Shown one piece after another: positions 45,933 through 56,326 of a DNA stretch of 64,000 nucleotides. The DNA is taken from the NCBI GenBank assembly GCA_024529925.1, contig JAFEUB010001014.1:25789-89788 (forward strand). The letters are read 5' to 3'. The notes under the pieces were generated by a model, which searched no databases, was not told the DNA's origin, and worked only from the letters and a program-made list of their open reading frames with translations. Position 1 is the first letter of the stretch. Each line of letters starts with the position of its first letter. Both the position numbers and the translations under genes were made by a program. Source of the stretch: Ophthalmolycus amberensis (taxonomy: Eukaryota > Chordata > Actinopteri > Perciformes > Zoarcidae).

Positions 45933-47510
45933 TACCGTACTTTCCGGAATATAGAGCGCACCGGTATACAGGCCGCACCAGCCGATTTTTTAAAGAAAAA
46001 AAGAATTTGTACATAGATAAGCCGCACTGGTCTATAAGCCGCAGGTGTCCCCGTTGAACAGCAAGATGCTTTTAACAGTACTAAAGTTGTCTTCTTCTCT
46101 GAACATCATAACATGTCGCTAGCTTCTAAGCTAATTTTAACATTACGGCCAATGGGGAAATGCTAACCGCGATTAGCATTAGCGAATATAATATATATTC
46201 GTACATCTTTTCATGCAGACATACTTACAGACTAAGGTCTCTCAAGGCTACCAAACGGAAGAAGTAAAACGAAGCAGCGTGTCTTCTCATTAGAATCTAA
46301 AAGCAACGAGGCTATAACTGTTGTTTCTCGTAGCTCGTAGCTTCTGAATACCGTAGCTGTTGTGCTAGCAGCTAGCAGAGCTACGAGCTGCGAGCAACAA
46401 CAGGACTCAGGACAGCAGTTATATTGCAAACCAAGATGATTTATTTCTCTCACTCAAAAACACGCAAACAAAAACACGCAATAACTGTTGTTGCTCGTAG
46501 CTCTGCTAGCTGCTCAGTGTCACTTTGCTCCCGAGGCAAATCCGCCCTTGAGCTTGCGTTGTGCTCCTCATTGCGCTGTCCTCTTCATCTCTTAGTAGTC
46601 CAGCCTTTCGGAACCCGTTGGTGATGGTGGATTCTTTCACACTGCTCCGCGCTGTTAGGATCCACTGGCAGACTTGAGAAAAAGCTGCTCTTCTCATGCA
46701 GCGTGTCTACGTTGCTCATAGCTCTGAATAGCATTTACGGCTAACTGGCTTGGCCAGTTGCTGCTAGCACAACAGCTATTCAGAGCTGTGAGCAACAACA
46801 GTTATTGCCTCATTGCTTTTCGTTTGGTAGCCGTGAGAGACCTTAGTCTGTAATGCAAGTATGTCTGCATGAAGAGATGTACAAAGATATATTATATATT
46901 CGCTAATGCAAATCGCGGTTAGCATTTCCCCATTGGCCGTAATGTTAAAATTAGCTTAGAAGCTAGCGAGTCGGACATGTACCTACCGGTTCATGGTGTG
47001 GTGTGTTCAAGGACCCAAATGCAGACTCAGGACAGCAGAGTTATATTGCAAACCAAGATCATTTATTTCTCTCACTCAAAAACACGCACACAAAAACACG
47101 CAATAACTGTTGTTGCTCGTAGCTCGTAGCTCTGCTAGCTGCTCTGCACCCTCAGTGTCACTTTGCTCCCGAGGCAAGCTTAGAAGCTAGCGAGTCGGAC
47201 ATGTACTGTTAAAAGCATCTTGCCGTTCAACCTTTTTTGTTAACAGTCCTAGTGAGAGGTAGGTCAAAGGTACTTCATCCATATTGTAGCGACCCTGTCA
47301 GTAACAGCTGGTAGCAGAGGGGTTGCTGGTAGCAACTGTTCTGTGTCGGGAGCTAGTAAATGTTGTGTTAGACCGGAACCGGAAGTTGCGGTTGTTGTTG
47401 TGGCGGAGAAAAGCTACGGAAAAATCCGTATATAAATCGCACCGGACTATAAGCCGACGCCTCAAAGCGTGGGGTAAAAAGTAGCGGCTTATAGTCCGAA
47501 AAGTACGGTA
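45933..47510. mobile_element. Palindromic non-autonomous DNA transposon, 1.58 kb
   Basis: Terminal inverted repeats TACCGTACTTT.CGGA begin at 45933 and finish at 47510, followed inward by repeated 'ataagccgcacc'-like subterminal motifs. A 150-bp arm at 46111-46259 is the inverted complement of 46820-46980, and 46053-46130 also pairs with 47180-47236. A 135-153-bp direct duplication (46405-46539 and 47025-47177) and a 30-bp exact duplication (46953-46982 and 47177-47206) show rearrangement of the right half. Smaller hairpins ('gctcgtagct...agctacgagc') lie in the middle. There is no transposase. The AT-rich flanks prevent a certain target duplication. Confidence 0.85.
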
Positions 47511-47700
47511 TGTATATGTATGTATATATACATATATATATATCTGTATGTATGTATATATATATATATACATACATATGTGTGTGTGTTTTATATTATA
47601 TTGAATATTATTAAACGATATATATATATATATTATAATATTATACGATGTATATATTATTAAATTATTATATATGATTTATATATTATTATATTATACT
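47511..47700. repeat. AT-rich low-complexity tract
   Basis: Alternating TATA/TATG and long AT runs to about 47698. Confidence 0.85.
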
Positions 47701-48071
47701 GAATTCCCTGTGTGGGTGACACAAATAAGATGTCCTGACGTGTTTGTCAAAGTTGTATTGCCCAGAGTTCAGCATATTCATCCAGCAAACTATACCTACC
47801 TTGGAGTGTTCCAATAGCGAGTATCATTTTATTCAATGTGTCCATCCAGGCAAATTGGTGGATCCAAATGTTGTAAAAAAAAACATATATGATATAATTT
47901 CTTTGTAATCATCCAAAATAATGTTAAGTGTATGGCTATTTTTCCAAGTAGGCCACTGACTGGTCGATACGTGCGATGCATTGAGTGGGCAACGCGCCGT
48001 GTATTGAGTGGGCCGGTCTGACAGTAAACTCCCGGGACACTTTTTTCCCCCAGTCCGCCCCTGCACCACCG

Positions 48072-48170
48072 TCACATGAGCGCCAGTAAACACAACGAGT
48101 CTTTAAAGGCGGACTAGTGTTCGGCGTGATGACGTTCTGTAGTCTCATTTAAACACGTGTTATGCTGCGT
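48072..48170 (+). repeat. Dispersed repeat family C, right half
   Basis: 'gtaaacacaac', 'aaaggcggactagtgttc' and 'gatgacgtt' match 18693-18743. Confidence 0.8.
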
Positions 48171-48171
48171 T

Positions 48172-48610
48172 TGCACCAATTGCGAGGCAAATTTTTCGAG
48201 TTCAAATATGTCAACTTGAGCGAGGAAAGCCTATCCGCATTTAAATTATCCTGTCATCACTAACGTTGTTGAATCAGAAATGTAGGGAAAACATATTGTA
48301 GCTGTAGGTGGGCATCATTATGTGGTTAAATCGGCCACTTTTTTATCCGTTTTTTTGCAATTAAATCACAGCAAAATCTGTTTTAGTTTGTGTTCATACA
48401 GCTGTAGTAAACCCTCCGACGTGTGGCTTGCTAGATACAGTGAATGCAGCTCAATGCAATTCACCGAGCTCCTGCGGATGATGTTATGAACCAGACACGC
48501 CGACGATATCTGGGACTTCCACAACATGTACAAAGCAGAAATAAAGGTTATTTCAGCTGTGATTGATGAAACGTTGTCTACACAGAGAGAAACTGTCTTT
48601 TGCACACCTT
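48172..48610 (-). mobile_element. PIF/Harbinger-like fragment
   Basis: Starts with TGCTGCGTTTGCACC after TTA on the + strand, the same end and target triplet as at 42393. On the minus strand a frame of about 79 codons (48605 to 48366) includes ALYMLWKSQ, LVHNIIRRS and ELHSLYLA, related to the frame in the 42393 copy and loosely to the start of Harbinger nucleases. The other end is not identified. Confidence 0.55.
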
Positions 48611-49096
48611 GTTGCTCTGTCAGTAAACTCAGTACCGGTAATTGTTATCTTTGTTAACAATAAATGGATTCTAGCTGTTCGATTTTAAAATCCTTAACAC
48701 AAGGCCGTTTGCTGTCAATTGACCCTTCGCTGTCTGCGCACATTAAGACATAAACCACAGAAAAACCACACTTTTTTTTTTTTACCTGATGATGGCACTA
48801 GAGTGGCATCATCAGGCTTCATCCTCTGAATACCATGAATGTCTTTTAGTTGTTGAAATATTTCAGACTGGACTTCAGTGGGGGACAGACCACCATTGCT
48901 AATGCCAGAGCTATGCTGCTAGAATGGCAGATTAGCCGCACAGACAATTCTGTCATTGATTGATTTATATCTCAATATAGGGGATAAGTCACCATGGAGA
49001 TTACTGCAAGTCAAAGTAATAACTGTTCTCTTGCTTTCTGACCACTTTCGTTTTGAAGTTAGAGAAGTGATTCGTCAAAAAAACAACTAGTTAGTA
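48611..49096. other. Non-coding, nothing recognised
   Basis: A short T run at 48772-48783 and no other feature. Confidence 0.4.
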
Positions 49097-49817
49097 CAGC
49101 GGTTCCCAAACTTTTTAGGCCACGCACCCCCTTCTACATCCCGACCGGGTTCACGCACCCCCAATCATACATTCCACCATCTCTTTAACATTTTTTGTCC
49201 CTCTCCACCACCGCCTCTCCTTCTCCCTATTCCGTGGTCAGAATACTACCACAACACGCCGCCTGTCTCCGGCAGAAATGCACTCATCCACGCACGGGAA
49301 CAACGGCGAGTTGTAATATATACCTCCATAACACCCCGCCACTCTCGGCTCATACCTCCCCAGCAACGAGGCACATCACCCGGTCACAATACCTCCAGAA
49401 TATCCCCCGGGTGAAATTCGGGACTTGGTTTTATGGTTCCGAGTGGCGGGCGCTCACCCGTTGGCGCCGGGACGCGAGGTCTCCAGCCGCCCCCGCCACG
49501 AGGCACCCGATCGTCAGGTCTGTCAGCCCTCGGAACAGGCCGCGGGTCAACAACTCGTGGGTGGCGGGGTAGAGGCGAGGCAGATCACAGAAAAATAATA
49601 AAGACTAGAGTATGGCAAAGATATGTTGATGAGAAACGTATTTGTAATACGTCAAACACAAACGTAATCAGGGAGAAAATACGTTTGTGGTCAAACGTAA
49701 TTGAGAATGCATTTTAGTTTTGGGGGAACGTAATGTTTAGGAGACAGGACTGCACCGCCATTACATTGTTCCTCTCGCGCACCCCTGGGTGCGCGCACCA
49801 CACTTTGGGAATCCCTG
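49097..49817. mobile_element. hAT MITE, 721 bp
   Basis: Left end CAGCGGTTCCCAAACTTTTT and right end CACACTTTGGGAATCCCTG form a terminal inverted repeat. The 8-bp duplication AGTTAGTA is intact (49089-49096 and 49818-49825). The interior is GC-rich and non-coding. This is a widespread vertebrate hAT terminus ('cagtggttcccaaact'). Confidence 0.93.
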
Positions 49818-49825
49818 AGTTAGTA

Positions 49826-50344
49826 GATAGTGTAAGCGAGCGTTGGCTGACATTTTCTCTGTCTCGACTCTCTCGACGAGAGGAATGAGAAAGAAAATGC
49901 TGCAGTCGGAACAACATCCGCGATACTATCGCCGCAGGCTGCTTCAGAGAAGTCCCCTGGGCGGAAGAGGACGTAGTCGCTATCTGAAAGTTAAAAAAGT
50001 CCTCCTCTGAGCTGTCTCTTCCTGCCTTTACATCTCCTCTTCTTGATTTAGGGGGTACAATTGATGATGGATTGTAGGGGGCCCTAGTGCACGCTAGTGA
50101 CTAGGTAATCAAACACGCACATCATCGTCTCGTCTCATCACATGATTTAATAAAGACTTTACGCTGGACAGCAACTACATACAGCAAACGTCATTGCATA
50201 TCTGCATAAGACAAGAAAATACCAAAGAAACAATTAATGGAATTTAGGTTTTTTATATTGTATTCATAGTTCATATAGTTTATGTAGCATCATTTTGCTA
50301 TTGCTACTGACTATTTTACCCCAAAAAATGAACACCACGACTCT
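49826..50344. other. Non-coding, nothing recognised
   Basis: No exon or transposon is recognised. Confidence 0.4.
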
Positions 50345-50432
50345 AGGATTCAAGGATCATTTATTGTCATGATGCAACACATGGATGCACAACGAGATGC
50401 AGTTGTAGCCCATTTGCAACACAAGAAAAACA
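50345..50432 (-). mobile_element. LINE 3' tail fragment
   Basis: On the minus strand it reads 'catctcgttgtgcatcc...catgacaataaatgatccttgaatcc', typical of the '...tgacaataaa' 3' ends of fish LINEs. A related end is at 60360-60440. Confidence 0.6.
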
Positions 50433-50866
50433 CGACAAACAAAACAAAGAAAAATCAGCAGTACATTTCTGTTGTGCATTCTTTTAAAATATTTCATCAC
50501 AAGGAACGTAAACAGCAGCAAGAAAAATCTGCTTAACATCTGAACATTTAAAACTCATCAGGAAAACATTGTTCGTCAACTTTGCAGCTTGATCCGGGAG
50601 GACACAACAGTCACCGACTGTTGTGTTATTCGGACGCAGGTGTTTTTTGGAGGTGGCAATTTGCATTGCTCGCTTGGTTCTGCCTCGAGTGCTCCCCGAC
50701 ACATTGTTAGTGGGCTGCTCTCTGTGGGCCGAGTGCACATGTAAAACACCAGGAAGCTGTTCAAACACAAATTGAATACAGACAACCCAAACAAAGAGGG
50801 AATGTGTGATTTAATCCTGTTGTAAATTATAATTTAATTCGGTGGGTGCCAAGAATTGAAAGTTGA

Positions 50867-50868
<2 letters not shown>

Positions 50869-50905
<37 letters not shown>
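50869..50905. repeat. (GT)18 microsatellite
   Basis: Uninterrupted GT units. Confidence 0.92.
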
Positions 50906-50906
<1 letters not shown>

Positions 50907-51280
50907 ATAGTAATCACAGACTGGGAAGCTTCTGTTCCTTTTCTCTCTGACAAATCCAGGTAGATTAGTTCTGTCTGTCTCAGCAGGAACAACACATGAA
51001 ACCCTCTCAGATGCCATAACACCCACACGCACACTTACAAAATCCACCACATTCTGATACTCGCATAAAAAATCATGTATTTTCAGAAATCCTACCACCC
51101 CTGCAACACATTCTCATACAGTCTAGCACACAAGTACACTTCAACACACACACACACTCCAGCTGCCTACAGATACAGCAGTCAGTCAGGCGTGCATAGC
51201 GCACACTAGTACACAAAGTGGAACAGCGTCCCAAGCACACACACACACACCCACTCCGAACATCCACGAACCCCACAGGT

Positions 51281-51301
51281 CTCTCTCTCTCTCTCTCTCT
51301 T

Positions 51302-51359
<58 letters not shown>
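51281..51359. repeat. Compound (CT)10-(TG)28 microsatellite
   Basis: Ten CT units then, after TAT, about 28 TG units; the longest dinucleotide tract in the window. Confidence 0.95.
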
Positions 51360-51361
<2 letters not shown>

Positions 51362-53159
51362 ATTGTCAGTCAATCCTCTCAGCAGCCATCTGTGGTAACA
51401 CTGCCCCACTGTGTCCGAGTTGAGGAGATGCATTAGAGAGCTGTTGCCACCCCCGGGGCCTCACATCTAGTTATGCTGTCGAATCCAATTTGCTTAAAGT
51501 TTATATTGCACTGAAGTTTCATCATGTACAAACAGTGGGAGCAATAAAGAAAACAAAAAACAGAAATTAAAAGAAAATAGTGCTCATAAATCATTACTGG
51601 GAAAACAACAAGATCAAAACTGTCAGTAGCAATAAGATGCAAAGTGTTTATGGTTACAAGTGTTGCACTTAAAAATGATCAAAATCTATTTGCGCGTCGA
51701 GCTGGCGGTGGAATGCAGACGATGTTGGGGCGTCTAGGAGTTGAAAGTCGGGCCTCACGTCTGGTTTTGTGAACAGGTTTGTCTCGTGACAAGTTCAAAA
51801 GGAGGTCAAGGCTATTGTTCACCAGAGCAGCAGGCCAGAGGAGTGTATTCCTATCCAGAGGTTAAGATAACGAGTGTGTTTCCAAGGATCTGAACAACCT
51901 AACGGTCGGCAGACAGCTGTTGGCGATCCAAAGAGGTTACAATGAAGATGAGATATTATTGTAAGCTCTGAAGCCATTTAGAGCGGAGAAAGAATTAACA
52001 TTTAAGTGTTGAAGTGGTAGTAAACATACAGTGCATCTCTTACATATACGGGGATATGAATAATGTCTTTGTGCTCATGTAAACCTCATAACCGGGATAA
52101 TCCTCATCAACAGGTGGTTCATGTGTGGAAACACAGTCAATGATAAGAGGTTATGAAGATGAACAGAAATGTATATCGATCTTTGCAATAGGGTTGTTAC
52201 AATACCTGTATTTGTATTGAACCGTTCGCTGCGGGATGTTCAGTATGCAACATCATTTCGGTACGCCCTTTGACACAAACGGCTGTTCATGTCTACTACT
52301 CGCACACGCGGTACAGAAATTCTGAAGCGTGACTTTTTACCCTGAACGCTTTGGCAGCGCACCATTTGTGCCGAACTGTAGCATGCTAGTTGGTGTGTAG
52401 CCGGGTTAATCAAGCTCAATGGGCGACACTGTTAAACTGAAGATACACTTCTTACATTTCATTTAGGATGGCAACACCACAATGTGTCGTTTAGCAGAAC
52501 GAAACAACAACAAAAAAGACTTCCACAGCGCTCAGGCGGCCTCTCGCCTTCGTTACTCTGGCTCGGTTTGAATCTGAAATAACACTAACAAATGCACAAC
52601 AATGCTACATAAAGTGTTTTCAACGGGTAAAGAAAATAAACCATGAGTGAGTTTTTCTTTTCTTTTTGTCTTAAGTCCAAGACAACAACACTAGTGTGAA
52701 TGTTGTCATTATCTCAGCAACAGTAAAAGCCTACAGGTGCTCATGAGAATACAGGACTACAGAGACCATATAAAAAAGGAACAGGAACATTAGTTTTCGG
52801 TTTTTCATCCAAACTCCCCCCTACAGCCCTAAAACTCAATTTTGAGTGCGAGTGAAAAGCAATGAGGGGAACTGCAACTATAGGTGAAGTGACTCCCTCT
52901 CTAGGGTTTCATTGTAACAGAGCTCCACATCCCTGTGAGACTTATTTAAAGGACAATTTGAGAAATACGCTCGTCATCTTACAAGCTTGCATTCATGCTG
53001 TGTTACAAAACAATGGGAGTTTTACTGCAGATGCACTGCAGTCCGTTCCAGACTGAAATACCCCAACAACTGTAATTCCCGTCCGTAAATTAAGTAATTC
53101 TGGCCCGTTCATATTAGCTTTAGCAGATCAAGCAACAGAAGGAATCCATACGCACACTC

Positions 53160-53480
53160 ACACACAGCCTTTGAAATTGGGAGTTTTGTGATGGCTCTCT
53201 CATCGCCGTCATTTCTGCCGTCTAAGAGCCATTACAGTCTTTTGATGCCTCCCCATTTGCTAATTTCAACGGCTTAATTGCCATCTCTTCTTCTTCTTCT
53301 TCTTCTTCTTCTTCTTCTTCATTGCTCAAAGTTTGAGTCATTAACACGGCGACAGTAATTCACATTCTGTCTGCTCGCTAGAGCCGTTACTCAGCTGTAA
53401 ACCAATCAGTCCGCTGTATTCAAAAGGGGAGGAAAATGACTGCATATTTCATGGATTGCATTTTCTGCCTGAAACAGTTG
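53160..53480. other. Non-coding; possible conserved element around (TTC)11
   Basis: Both sides of the (TTC)11 tract at 53288-53320 are non-repetitive, with balanced composition and many homeobox-like TAAT/ATTA cores. It has the look of a conserved non-coding element, but I cannot test conservation. Confidence 0.25.
53288..53320. repeat. (TTC)11 microsatellite
   Basis: Uninterrupted trinucleotide units. Confidence 0.92.
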
Positions 53481-53739
53481 CTTTAATGACTCTCTTGGGA
53501 AAGAGGTTGTAGAGGGAATAATTCACTATATGTGTCAAGGTTAGAGGAGCATTTCATATTGGTTAATCCATCCTTGAATGAAATAATCATATTGTGAAAA
53601 AATCATTTCGATCGCAGCTGTAATGAATGCAGGAAGTTTCTTAGTGACAACGCTTAGTATGAGCGGCACACTCTGTGAACTATATTCATTTTTAAAGTGA
53701 CTTAACTGACTTTGAATTAACACATTATTGAATTGACCA

Positions 53740-54140
53740 AGTCTGTATCTTTATGGTGATAGTTTGGCATTTTGATTAAAAAGCCTTATTGCTTTCGTTT
53801 TTAGAGTTAGTTGAGTTGATCAATACATCTTTCATGTCTTTGCGATGAGAATGATGCTACACCGAGCGGCCGGTTAGCTTAGCACAAAGAATGGAAACGG
53901 CTAGCCTCGCTCTGCCCGAATTTATAAAGAAATCTGCCTACCTGCATGTCTAAAGCATGCTTATTGACAAGTTATACCTCGTTTGTTTGAATTCATCGGA
54001 ATCCCACATTTCCAGACTTTATGCTAAGCTAACCAGTTGCTGTCTCCAATTTCTTAATAATTATTGAAATATTTAACAGACCGATGTGAGAGTGGTATCA
54101 ACCTTCTCACCCACCTCTAGGCAAGAAACTTAAATGGATT
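53740..54140. repeat. Dispersed teleost repeat
   Basis: 'ggccggttagcttagcacaaagaatggaaac', 'gctagcctcgctctg', 'tctaaagcatgcttattgacaagttatacctcgttt' and 'ttatgctaagctaacca' match a very common fish interspersed repeat known to me by pattern. Boundaries are approximate. Confidence 0.6.
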
Positions 54141-54489
54141 ACAGTCTTTTAAAAGTTTGATCTGAGAGAGAACAACTACATCAGTTAACCTCACTTTTCA
54201 CTTTGCATAATGGTGCATTACCACAAAGAAAGTATCAAGCGACATAAGTCAAGATGTTTATCTCAAAATATACCCATGAGCTCAGCCTGCGGTTTTAATG
54301 GAAAACAGTCACATCAGTCTTGATTTGCCATTACTGGCATCTTTACCAACATCACTTTATCTTCTGACTAATGAAAATATTAAAAGTCAGATCGACATTG
54401 AGGTAATAGTTCGATCTTTTTTGTAAATGCGCTCATTTTCTTTAACTCCAAGAGTTGGATGAGAAGTTACTGTCCGTTCAACCCGTTCG

Positions 54490-55060
54490 TACTTCTAGCT
54501 CGTCAAATACCACCGCTTGGTCAGTGCCCCTGGGCGTTTTAGGCACCCTTTACCTTCTGTATGAGATGCACCAGCGTTCAACTCACTCCAATGTAAACCC
54601 AACCATGTCATTTTTAGACGGTCAGAATAATTAATATAGTATAAAGAGTGATAAGTCCCCCTCGTGTGGAAGGGAGGGGGCTGCAACTGGTCGAACAAGC
54701 ACCGAGGAGGCCGCTGTCCTTGTCCAATGTGAAACCATGTCAGCGCTGAATTATTTTACCTTAGTTTTGTTGCGTAACTTAAGTACTTAATTTAACTAAG
54801 TACTTTTGTTTCCCAACCCTGACCAAGAAGTTTTGTTGTTGCATATGTCAACCTTAAAACAAATAAAACCTATGTTATAGGTTTATTTTGAAAAGAGGCT
54901 CTATGCATGAGCGGAAACTGGAAGTTTCCTGTGAACAAGGAAGTTTATTTTGAAAAGACACTATGCATGTTACGTGCAGAGACTGACATGCTGTCCCTGA
55001 CACGTGTCATAGTTTGAAGTGAAGGGCCACTGACCGAGATTCTACAATTACATTCTTTGC
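54490..55060. repeat. Dispersed repeat, second copy of the 8590-9085 family
   Basis: Shares 'aatgtaaaccca', 'gaaaagac.ctatgc', 'tgtccctgac' and 'ccactgacc.ag..tc' with 8590-9085, in corresponding positions. It is partly rearranged: 'gaaaagaggctctatgcatgagcg' precedes a second 'gaaaagacactatgcatg'. Confidence 0.5.
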
Positions 55061-56318
55061 TTGTTGTCTCCTATGTGTCAACATGTTACAGTGTCCTTAA
55101 ACTTTGATCATGAGTCCCAGTTCCCATCACAGACAGCCACAGATCACATCCAGGTCTCTCCAATCACAGGAGGCCAATAAGATAGAGAAGTGGACAAATC
55201 TGTCTCTTTTCTTTCTGAGAATGTCTTTCATCAGAAAACTCATTCATGGCAACTGTGAAATAATGTTGTGATGTTTCATCATCAATTAGAGGGTTCAGTA
55301 GTTGTTTTAAAGCATTATATGCTGTGTGTATATGTTATTAAACCTATTGGCATTAACACAGCAGAACACTCTGTCAGCACGGTTCTCTGACTTCAGACCA
55401 GCGTTAACCCAGCCCGTTGCCCTTTGGGCGGTTAATTCATCTGTAAATAGAGTGCTGCAGGAATAAGTCGTGGAATCTGCAAATGGAATGGAAACATCCA
55501 AGTATTTTTTTGTAGTGGGAACCAGTGCGATGCTGACTTCCGGGGTTGGCCTACAAAAACACTTCATCCCTGCAGCACTCTATTAGCTGTTAGCATTATT
55601 TGAAAGCTGTAACGTTAGCGTTACTCTTGCTGTAGTTCTTTGAACAGAATCATGTTGAGCTGCAGTAGGATAACAAAGCAAATAAATAAATCAAAGTAAC
55701 ATGATGAATGCATCCAGATGTAATCGAGTGAAATTAATGATTTGTCTCTAAGAATTTACTTGAGGGAGTAAAAAGTATGCAGTGTTAAAAGGACTCTGAC
55801 AAGTACAATCTACTTAAAGTTACTTGAGTACACATACCTGCAAACTCATAAGAGGTGAAAAAGGTGACAAGCACCCGAACCAGAAACCCTGTTGGGTGGT
55901 GCGGGGGCATTGTCTCACCCCAATCTGAGAAATGCTGGCGGGCCAATTGCTACATATTGATAAGACAGGTATGAAATAACTCAGCAATTAAGTGAAAAAG
56001 AGCTGAATCCCAAATTGTATTTATAAAGTTTTACAGTGAAGTGTTGAGGCTTGGACTTTCTGAAGAAGCCGCTGGAATGCGCTCTGCCCTGTTTACTTCA
56101 TACAGCGCAGGCGCTCCAAAGAAAGCAACTGGATCTGGTTCAAAATCAAAACAATATTTAATAAACTAAACAAAGCTAACAATTGCAATTTAAATTACGC
56201 TATCGATAGTGGTGTTCTCGAGAGCAGAGACCACACACACGCCCCCGCCCAACAGACCGAATTCGGTTAACTGTAAAACGAGAGCGGATGTGATCTGAAG
56301 AATACTCTCTAAAACATT
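55061..56318. other. Non-coding, nothing recognised
   Basis: No exon recognised. Short pieces such as 'ctacttaaagttacttgagtac' (55810-55832) may be remnants of the hAT terminus present at 56327. Confidence 0.4.
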
Positions 56319-56326
56319 GTCTTTAT

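Larger units (their letters stand above)
45148..48063. mobile_element. 2.9-kb composite hAT-like element
   Basis: The left end CAGGGGCGGGCTGG and right end CCGCCCCTG form a terminal inverted repeat. The 8-bp duplication CACCACCG is intact (45140-45147 and 48064-48071), inside family C repeat whose empty site is seen at 18690. No transposase frame is found. The interior holds a (CA)13 tract, a segment with 'ggttcaatacg...tgttacacccctaa' (the end of another MITE family, also near 52190-52250), (TATG)n-rich DNA and the palindromic element 45933-47510. It seems to be a much-inserted non-autonomous copy. Confidence 0.88.
50433..53159. other. Non-coding, microsatellite-rich
   Basis: Contains (GT)n at 50869-50905, a CT/GT compound tract at 51281-51359, and a MITE-like end near 52190-52250 ('ttgttacaatac...attgaaccgttcg'), which matches the reverse complement of 45780-45822. 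No exon recognised. Confidence 0.45.
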
